Below are positions 53,496 to 59,540 of a stretch of 59,540 nt of DNA, in pieces (the stretch's first letter is position 1; the number at the start of each line of letters is the position of its first letter). Made by a program: the position numbers and the translations under genes. The DNA comes from an uncultured Chlorobiaceae bacterium. Lineage in GTDB: Bacteria > Bacteroidota > Chlorobiia > Chlorobiales > Chlorobiaceae. The stretch lies in contig CAIJPS010000049.1 of assembly GCA_903822595.1 (NCBI GenBank), positions 1 to 59,540 of the forward strand, given 5' to 3'. The notes beneath the pieces were generated by a model, which was not told where the DNA came from, ran no database searches, and saw nothing but the letters and a program-made list of their open reading frames with translations.

Positions 53496-56453
53496 ATGGC
53501 AAACTCAATATCGAACATTATTGCGGGTAGCGGCAAGATTATAACAGACTTCGGTGGTAACGACTATGGCTGGGCGATGACGATACAGTCTGATGGCAAG
53601 ATTCTTGTGTCAGGCTTGAGTAATGGCGACTTTGCGCTGGCGCGTTACAACAACGATGGCAGCCTCGATACCACATTTTCCGGTGATGGAAGGGTAACAA
53701 CACGATTCAGTGGCAATGATATTGTTTTTGGAGCAGCAGTGCAGCCTGATGGAAAAATCCTTGTTTCAGGTGCGAGTAACGGTGACTTTACAATCGTTCG
53801 ATATAATCCGGATGGCAGCCTCGATACCAGTTTTTCCGGCGACGGAAAAGTAACAACATCGGTTGGCATATACAATGAAATTGGTTGTGGTGTAACGGCG
53901 CTCCCTGGAGGCAAGATACTTGCAGCAGGGTTAACCTTCGATGTAAATCACAACGGAAACATTGCACTGGCGCGTTATAACGCTGACGGTACGCTCGATA
54001 CCAGTTTTTCCGGTGATGGCATTGTTACCACGGACTTGGGCCATGATGAGCAAGGCTTTAATGCCGCAGTGCAGTCTGATGGCAAGATTCTTGTTGCAGG
54101 TGCGACCTGGCTTGGTGATGGTCACAGCAACTTCTTTCTGGTGCGCTATAACGGAGACGGCAGCCTTGACTCAAGTTTCTCCGGTGATGGTATTGTGACT
54201 ACGGGTTTCAATTATCGGGATGAAGGCTGGGGTGTGGCTGTTCAGAGCGATGGCAAACTTTTGGTATCAGGCGCAAGTAATGGTGACTTTGCACTGGTGC
54301 GTTACAATACCAATGGTTCTCTTGATACATCCTTTTCCGGTGACGGCATCGTCACAACGGATTTTGGTGGTACTGACACTGGCTTTAAAGTGGTTACGCA
54401 GACCGATGGCAAGATCATTGTCGCGGGTTTCACATCTCATGGCGGTGGATTGATGTGGGAGGGAGACACTGCGCTCCACCTGGTGGAGGGAATCAGCGAC
54501 TTTGCCCTGGTGCGGTACAATTCTGACGGTTCTCTTGATACCAGTTTTGGCACAGGAGGCAAGGTAACTACGGACTTTGGCGGTACTGATTTTGCATCAA
54601 GTATTACTCTTCAGGCTGATGGCAGGATCGTTGTGTCGGGATCATGCAACGGCAACATTATCCTTGCGCGCTACAACACCGATGGCAGCCTTGATACCAG
54701 TTTTTCAGGCGGTGCAGATACCATTGCGCCAACATATCCCTCCTACACTACCGACTTCGGTGGAAACGACTATGGCCTTAGTATGACGGTTCAGTCCAAC
54801 GGCAGGATTCTTGTAGCTGGCCTGAGTAATGGAGACTTTGCACTTGCACGTTACAACACCGATGGCAGCCTCGATACCACATTTTCTGGTGATGGCAAGG
54901 TAACCACACACTTCAGCGGCAATGACTTTGTGTTCGGATCAGCAGTACAGCCTGATGGAATGATCCTCGTCTCAGGCGGAAGCAACGGCGATTTTGCCTT
55001 GGCACGTTATCATGCTGACGGCAGCCTCGATACAACTTTTTCCGGCGACGGAAAAGTAACGACATCCGTTGGTATATACAATGATCTTGGTTGTGGAGTA
55101 ACGGTACTCCCTGGAGGTAAAATACTTGAAGTTGGGCTCAGCTACGATGCATCCCATAATGGAAACATTGCCCTGGTGCGTTATAATGCTGATGGCACTC
55201 TCGACACCAGTTTTTCCGGTGATGGTATTGTTACCACCGACCTGGGCAATGATGAACAAGTTATGGGTGGTACGGTTGTGCAGAGTGATGGCAAGATAGT
55301 TGTGGCAGGTTCAACCTGGCTTGGTGACGGTCACTGCAACTTCTTTCTGGTTCGTTATAACGGAGACGGTAGCCTTGATACAAGCTTCTCCGGCGATGGT
55401 ATCGTTACTACGGAGTTCAATTATCGTGATGAAGGGTATAATTTGAATTTACAGGCTGATGGCAGGATTCTTGTTTCAGGTTCAAGTAACGGTGATTTTG
55501 CTCTTGTGCGTTACAATACCGACGGAAGCCTTGATACAAGCTTTTCCGGTGACGGCATCGTCACAACGGATTTTGGAGCTACTGACGGTGGCATCGATGT
55601 GGCGACGCAGTCCGATGGCAAAATCATTGTTGCGGGCTCAACATCTCATCAAAATGTATGGAGTTGGGAGGGAGACACTACGATTCACCTGGTGGAGGGA
55701 ATCAGTGACTTTGCCTTGGTGCGCTATAATGCTGACGGTTCTCTTGATACCAGCTTTGGCACAGGAGGCAAGGTGATAACGGACTTTGGAGGTACTGACT
55801 TTGCAACTGGTGTTACGGTTCTGACTGACGGCAAGATCGTTGTGTCGGGAACAAGTAACGGTGATTTTCTTCTGGCACGCTACAACACCGATGGCAGCCT
55901 CGACACGAGCTTCTCCACCGTTCCAATGACCACGATGCTCCGCAACGGCATCAGTGTCATGCCAGAGCGCTACAGTGGCCCGGCAACAGCCGCCGGAGGA
56001 GCACCCATCCACTTTCAGTTTATCGGTGACAGCACTGGCGAAGTGCTTATTGGTACGCCATATAACGATTTCATCAATGTGGCGGGCGGAGTTGACGCCG
56101 TCAATGCCGGAGCTGGCAACGATGTGATTGACGGAGGAACCGGTTCGAACTTCCTGACAGGGGGCCCTGGAACCGACATTTTCTTCTCTGATGGCAGAGG
56201 CGGCGTGACGACCTGGTCAACCATCACCGACTGGCAGGCAGGAGAGCAGTTGTCCGTCTGGGGCTGGCACCCCGGCGTAAGCAGGATTGTGGCATGGGTT
56301 CAGGCCGGAGCCGCAGGCTACGAAGGGCTTACCATGCATGCCGACCTGAACGGCGACGGTACCATCGACACCTCCGTGACCTTTACCGGTATTACATCGC
56401 AATCGCAGTTGCCCACTCCGCAGGAATTTGACGGAGTGTTGTGGTTCGTATGA
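53496..56453 (+). CDS. modular surface protein 9: 14 delta-60 repeats (two sevens) + shared module
   Basis: The 985-residue protein carries two consecutive blocks of seven delta-60 repeats (residues 1-407 and 410-808) that match each other unit by unit (GNDYGWAMTIQSDGKILVSG versus GNDYGLSMTVQSNGRILVAG; both have the WLGDGH and EGDT...HLVEGISDF segments). Residues 813-985 are the shared module, here without Big_5. The joint between blocks reads GGADTIAPT, like the start of a Big_5 domain in its sisters. The whole gene probably arose by block duplication. Confidence 0.87.
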   Translation: MANSISNIIAGSGKIITDFGGNDYGWAMTIQSDGKILVSGLSNGDFALARYNNDGSLDTTFSGDGRVTTRFSGNDIVFGAAVQPDGKILVSGASNGDFTIVRYNPDGSLDTSFSGDGKVTTSVGIYNEIGCGVTALPGGKILAAGLTFDVNHNGNIALARYNADGTLDTSFSGDGIVTTDLGHDEQGFNAAVQSDGKILVAGATWLGDGHSNFFLVRYNGDGSLDSSFSGDGIVTTGFNYRDEGWGVAVQSDGKLLVSGASNGDFALVRYNTNGSLDTSFSGDGIVTTDFGGTDTGFKVVTQTDGKIIVAGFTSHGGGLMWEGDTALHLVEGISDFALVRYNSDGSLDTSFGTGGKVTTDFGGTDFASSITLQADGRIVVSGSCNGNIILARYNTDGSLDTSFSGGADTIAPTYPSYTTDFGGNDYGLSMTVQSNGRILVAGLSNGDFALARYNTDGSLDTTFSGDGKVTTHFSGNDFVFGSAVQPDGMILVSGGSNGDFALARYHADGSLDTTFSGDGKVTTSVGIYNDLGCGVTVLPGGKILEVGLSYDASHNGNIALVRYNADGTLDTSFSGDGIVTTDLGNDEQVMGGTVVQSDGKIVVAGSTWLGDGHCNFFLVRYNGDGSLDTSFSGDGIVTTEFNYRDEGYNLNLQADGRILVSGSSNGDFALVRYNTDGSLDTSFSGDGIVTTDFGATDGGIDVATQSDGKIIVAGSTSHQNVWSWEGDTTIHLVEGISDFALVRYNADGSLDTSFGTGGKVITDFGGTDFATGVTVLTDGKIVVSGTSNGDFLLARYNTDGSLDTSFSTVPMTTMLRNGISVMPERYSGPATAAGGAPIHFQFIGDSTGEVLIGTPYNDFINVAGGVDAVNAGAGNDVIDGGTGSNFLTGGPGTDIFFSDGRGGVTTWSTITDWQAGEQLSVWGWHPGVSRIVAWVQAGAAGYEGLTMHADLNGDGTIDTSVTFTGITSQSQLPTPQEFDGVLWFV

Positions 56454-56479
56454 TATATTAGTGATAAAGCGGAATTATT

Positions 56480-56789
56480 ATGGCAAACTCCAGTTCGGCC
56501 TTTGCTGCGGTTGGCGGCTTGATAACGACAGGATTTGGCGTTGCTGATACGGGGTTCGGTGTTACCTTGCAGAACGACGGAAAAATTCTTGTAACGGGTG
56601 ATACCAGGGACGCCGACGGCGCCCTCCATCAGCATGGCACTGCAAGCCGATGGTAAAATAGTCGTGGCGGGAGGCGGCTTCAAAGGGGGGCTCTCCTTTA
56701 ACGGATTTGGTTTGGTTCGCTACTATACCGATGGCGCGCTTGATACCTCTTTTTCAGGAGATGATTTACACTGTAAGGTTATGTGTTAA
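56480..56789 (+). pseudogene. broken delta-60 gene (frameshift, truncated)
   Basis: After the same ribosome context and start (MANSSSAFAAVGGLITTGFG), the frame gives one delta-60 part (TLQNDGKILVTG) and stops at 56656. A +1 frame continues with APSISMALQADGKIVVAGGG and YYTDGALDTSFSGDD, stopping at 56789. No further repeats and no shared module follow. It is a remnant of a tenth family member, not a short gene. Confidence 0.75.
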
Positions 56790-56852
56790 TTGAAAATACT
56801 GTTTTTGCAGGTGAGCGCAATATTTTAAGCAACTAATACTAACATAACGATT

Positions 56853-59540
56853 ATGGCTATTACCCGGATATTTATTGACAGTCGCGTCAATGACAAGGAA
56901 CTGCTCATCTCGCAATTTGCCCCCGGTACCGACTATCAGGTGCTTGATGCCAACCGGGATGGCATCGAACAGATGGTCACGGCTCTTTCCGGGCAAAGTG
57001 GCTATGATTCCATCCAAATTATTTCGCATGGAGCCTCCGGTTCCATCACCATTGGCGCAACCGTGCTAAACAGTTCCAACCTTGACTTCTATGCTGCGGA
57101 ACTTGCGCTTCTGGGCAATGCCCTGAATAAAAACGGTGATCTGCTGCTCTATGGATGCAGTGTTGCTGCTGGCGATCAAGGGAAGCACTTCATCGAAACC
57201 CTGTCGCATATTACCGGAGCCGACGTTGCAGCTTCGGATGATCCCACTGGCAGCACATTGGCAGGGGGCGATTGGTCGTTGGAGGCTCATTCGGGTGCTA
57301 TTGAGGCTGAGAATCCCTTTGGCACGCAGAATGTCTTGAGTTGGCAGGGCACTCTGGCTTGGTACGACAATATTTCTAATCTTTCACTGAAGAATCTTGT
57401 CATTCAGGATTTGAGTGACAACCTCTTTAGTTTCGAGGAGGTTTTAACCCTTTTAAGTGCTGCTGCCCAAGGGGGTGTGACCAGCACGGAGTTTAATGAC
57501 CTCAAGTTGTTTTACCAAAACTCAACCACTCTGTTTTCGAGTGATTACTTGCGATATATTTCAGACGCAGTGATCAACGGCAATCCTGCCAATCAAACTT
57601 GGTGGGGGGGCGCATCAAGTAGTGCCTCGACGATCACTATCGGAAACCTGTCTGCGGGTTCGACAGAGTTTGTTGCCCAGAAATTAGTCGACGAGTGGTT
57701 TAAGGGTCTCGACTTGCCTCTGCCGCTCTCGACAATTAATTCGATTACCTCTTCTTTCCAGTATGCAACCGCGACAGGAGGGCTGTTTATTAATGGGGCA
57801 GCCCCTTCCGATATTAATCAAGGTTATCTGGGCGACTGCTATCTTATGTCGTCGCTGGGAGCAATCGCAGGCACTCAGACTAACTACATTTATGATGCCT
57901 TTACCGATAATGGAAATGGCACCTATGGTGTTCGGTTTTACAATTCTGCCGGGCAGTCTATCTACACCACGGTTAACGCAAGACTCCCTGTAAATAATAA
58001 CAGCAACATCGTATTTGCAGGTGATGCCTCTCACAGTCTGAGTGGGGAAACATGGGTGGCGCTTTTTGAAAAAGCCTATGTTCAAGTCAATGCACAATAC
58101 AATGTTACGACGGAAGGTGACCAGTCGAACAACTACGATGTCATACAGGGTGGTTGGGCATACCCAATCAGAGAAATCACAAACCTTAATTATACCTATT
58201 ATTCCAGTTATTACTCTGTTTCGGATCCCCTGGCTGAAGCCGTAAATGTTTCGATAAACTCCTCAACCTATAAGGCAACCATTATCGGGGCAATCAATGC
58301 GGGCTCAATCGCATGGCTTGCAAGTTTTGGTGAAACTTATAACGCAAGTGGAAAACAGGAGTTTGTACAGGGCCATGCCTTCATGATTCTTGGCTACAAC
58401 AGCGGATCGGATACGTTCACGATCCGGAACCCTTGGGGCGCAGGCGGAAGTAACTATGTTGGCGAATTCCAGGCTCATTTCGAAGATTTCTGGAATGCTA
58501 ATCTTAAATGCGTGGTCGCAGTCTCTGATACTCCTGCGGACCATGTGGCCCCTGCTTTGGTGAGCATGTCTCCAATAGACAACGCGATTAATGTGGCTCC
58601 GTCCAGTAACATCGTGCTGGAATTCAGTGAATCGGTCAAGGCTGGCATGGGCAATATTGTTATTTACAACGGCAATGGCACCGTAGCTCAGACGATTTTA
58701 ATAACCGATAGCACCCAGATCACGTTTTCAGGGCATACGGTCACGATTAATCCCGCCAGTGACCTGTCTGCTTCCGGCAGCTACTACATTAATATTGGGT
58801 CTGGGGTGATCAAGGATATCGCAGGCAATACGTTTACCGGTATCAGCGGTTCTGCCGCCTATAACTTCAATACGACATCTGCAGACACCACGGCCCCGAC
58901 GGTCTCGACCTTCAGCCCTGCAGACGGTGCCACGAATGTGGCTGTTGGCAGCAACATTGTGCTGACCTTCAGTGAGGTGATCCAGAGTGGTACCGGGATG
59001 ATCTATCTAAGGAGTGGCTCTTCGTCGGGCACCGTTGTTGAGAGCTTTAATGCGGCCAGCAGCGACCGGCTCAGCATTTCAGGCAACACGCTGACGATTG
59101 ATCCGATTGCCAATCTGGCAACCAACGCTCACTACTACGTTACGTTTGACTCGGGGAGTGTCAAGGATCTGGCGGGGAACATTTACGTGGGCACTTCTGC
59201 CTACGATTTTACGACGGCCTCAAGCGGCTCAGACGACTATGCCGACAGTGTGACGGACACAACTGCGCCTATTGGCACCGTTGGCATAGGAAGCAGTGTT
59301 ACCGGTACTATCGAGAGTGGGGGCGACCATGATCTATTCGGGATGAGTCTCACCGCTGGCACGGCTTACATTATTCGATTAAGTGGTGCTGACAGTGGAT
59401 TGGGTACCCTCTCTGATCCCTATTTGCGACTTTGCAACAGCGCAGGCGTGGAAGTTGCTTCCGATGATGACAGTGGTACCGGGATGGATTCGCAGTTATC
59501 CTTCACCCCGACCGTTAGTGGCACATACTACGTTGATGCT
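56853..59540 (+). CDS. giant surface protein: DUF4347 + calpain-like protease + Big_5 + PPC (3' end outside window)
   Basis: The frame is open from 56853 to the window end (896 codons). Residues 1-165 match DUF4347 (ISHGASGSITIGATVLNSSN, LLLYGCSVAAGDQGKHFIE). Residues 300-550 form a calpain-like cysteine protease with C329 in GYLGDCYLMSSLGAI, H508 in GHAFMILGY and N526 in RNPWG. Two Big_5 domains follow at about 565-677 and 678-789, then a PPC beta-sandwich at 790-896. DUF4347 is commonly found at the N-terminus of very large RTX adhesins. The ATG lies 399 bases after gene 9 ends. Confidence 0.85.
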   Translation, partial: MAITRIFIDSRVNDKELLISQFAPGTDYQVLDANRDGIEQMVTALSGQSGYDSIQIISHGASGSITIGATVLNSSNLDFYAAELALLGNALNKNGDLLLYGCSVAAGDQGKHFIETLSHITGADVAASDDPTGSTLAGGDWSLEAHSGAIEAENPFGTQNVLSWQGTLAWYDNISNLSLKNLVIQDLSDNLFSFEEVLTLLSAAAQGGVTSTEFNDLKLFYQNSTTLFSSDYLRYISDAVINGNPANQTWWGGASSSASTITIGNLSAGSTEFVAQKLVDEWFKGLDLPLPLSTINSITSSFQYATATGGLFINGAAPSDINQGYLGDCYLMSSLGAIAGTQTNYIYDAFTDNGNGTYGVRFYNSAGQSIYTTVNARLPVNNNSNIVFAGDASHSLSGETWVALFEKAYVQVNAQYNVTTEGDQSNNYDVIQGGWAYPIREITNLNYTYYSSYYSVSDPLAEAVNVSINSSTYKATIIGAINAGSIAWLASFGETYNASGKQEFVQGHAFMILGYNSGSDTFTIRNPWGAGGSNYVGEFQAHFEDFWNANLKCVVAVSDTPADHVAPALVSMSPIDNAINVAPSSNIVLEFSESVKAGMGNIVIYNGNGTVAQTILITDSTQITFSGHTVTINPASDLSASGSYYINIGSGVIKDIAGNTFTGISGSAAYNFNTTSADTTAPTVSTFSPADGATNVAVGSNIVLTFSEVIQSGTGMIYLRSGSSSGTVVESFNAASSDRLSISGNTLTIDPIANLATNAHYYVTFDSGSVKDLAGNIYVGTSAYDFTTASSGSDDYADSVTDTTAPIGTVGIGSSVTGTIESGGDHDLFGMSLTAGTAYIIRLSGADSGLGTLSDPYLRLCNSAGVEVASDDDSGTGMDSQLSFTPTVSGTYYVDA

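Larger units (their letters stand above)
38920..56453 (+). repeat. nine copies of a shared module of about 520 bp at the 3' ends of genes 1-9
   Basis: Copies start near 38920, 41030, 42341, 43947, 46249, 48450, 50736, 52932 and 55935 and each runs to its gene's stop. Conserved motifs in order: RNGISVMPxRYTGPATAAGG, IHFQFIGDS, IGTxYNDFIN, GNDVIDGGTGSNFLTGG, FFSDGRGGVTTWSTITDW, GEQLSVWGW, SRIVAWVQAGAAGYEGLTMH, ADLNGDGTID and EFDGVLWFV or T. DNA identity is visibly higher at the 3' half than at the 5' half. It likely carries the type I secretion and calcium-binding signal. Confidence 0.88.

Noticed and set aside
39409-56453. Recurring antisense open frames of about 60-95 codons over each shared module
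   Set aside because: They recur only because the sense DNA is repeated; they have no ribosome sites and their peptides (rich in P, S and T) are shadows of the module codons.
38102-59540. Type I secretion transporter genes (ABC, membrane fusion, TolC) beside the surface-protein array
   Set aside because: No such gene is present; type I secretion remains an inference from RTX-like sequence and missing signal peptides.
1-59540. Insertion sequences, transposases or prophage genes
   Set aside because: I found no transposase, integrase or phage structural frame, nor typical terminal inverted repeats with target duplications.

Overview
The window looks like chromosome of a green sulfur bacterium (Chlorobiaceae, of the Chlorobium/Pelodictyon type). 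This is inferred from recalled family and gene-order similarity (TrpB2 next to tRNA-Leu and thiL, a lone PTS Enzyme I beside dnaB, large RTX-type surface proteins). It was not tested by any search.

Layout. 1-2.2 kb: a scarred toxin-antitoxin (TA) patch holding a DUF1828-like gene, one intact ParE/antitoxin pair, an orphan antitoxin and two 92%-identical remnants of a Phd/YefM-type antitoxin. 2.2-6.0 kb: a FetAB-like (UPF0014) ABC exporter, a zinc alcohol dehydrogenase and an unknown protein. 6.0-11.2 kb: a DUF4143 ATPase, then a 1057-aa DUF4062-NACHT-FGE protein whose C-terminus looks like the variable region of a diversity-generating retroelement (DGR), followed by two hairpins. 11.2-17.3 kb: glpK, small cysteine-rich and cytochrome genes, a YeeZ-like reductase, an unknown gene and clpC. 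17.4-19.5 kb: a foreign-looking, A+T-rich patch with an integron attC-like site, a TA pair whose toxin is frameshifted, and a Fic protein. 19.5-38.1 kb: housekeeping genes. These are trpB2, tRNA-Leu(UAA), thiL, ftsY, a DUF123 gene, pcm and a PpiD/SurA-like isomerase. A long minus-strand run follows, hldE-like, tamB, coaBC, udg, dnaB and ptsI in order of transcription, with a divergent lpxL-like acyltransferase.

38.3-59.5 kb is the most unusual part. Nine consecutive plus-strand genes end in the same C-terminal module of about 173 residues, containing an RTX-like glycine/aspartate stretch, a Ca-loop-like DLNGDGT motif and a terminal VLWFV/T. In front of it they carry different domains: delta-60 repeats, ten 132-bp RCC1-like repeats, a GH16-like lectin/hydrolase fold, a nidogen-like domain, Big_5 Ig-like domains, or unknown sequence. 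The full delta-60 proteins have seven repeats, or fourteen in one case, as expected for seven-bladed propellers. A broken tenth delta-60 gene follows, then a DUF4347-calpain-Big_5-PPC giant that runs off the window. No signal peptides are visible, and the RTX features suggest type I secretion, but no transporter lies in the window. I read this as a locus that mixes and matches surface or extracellular proteins and is kept homogeneous at its 3' ends by recombination. Its function (adhesion, aggregation, polysaccharide binding) is inference.
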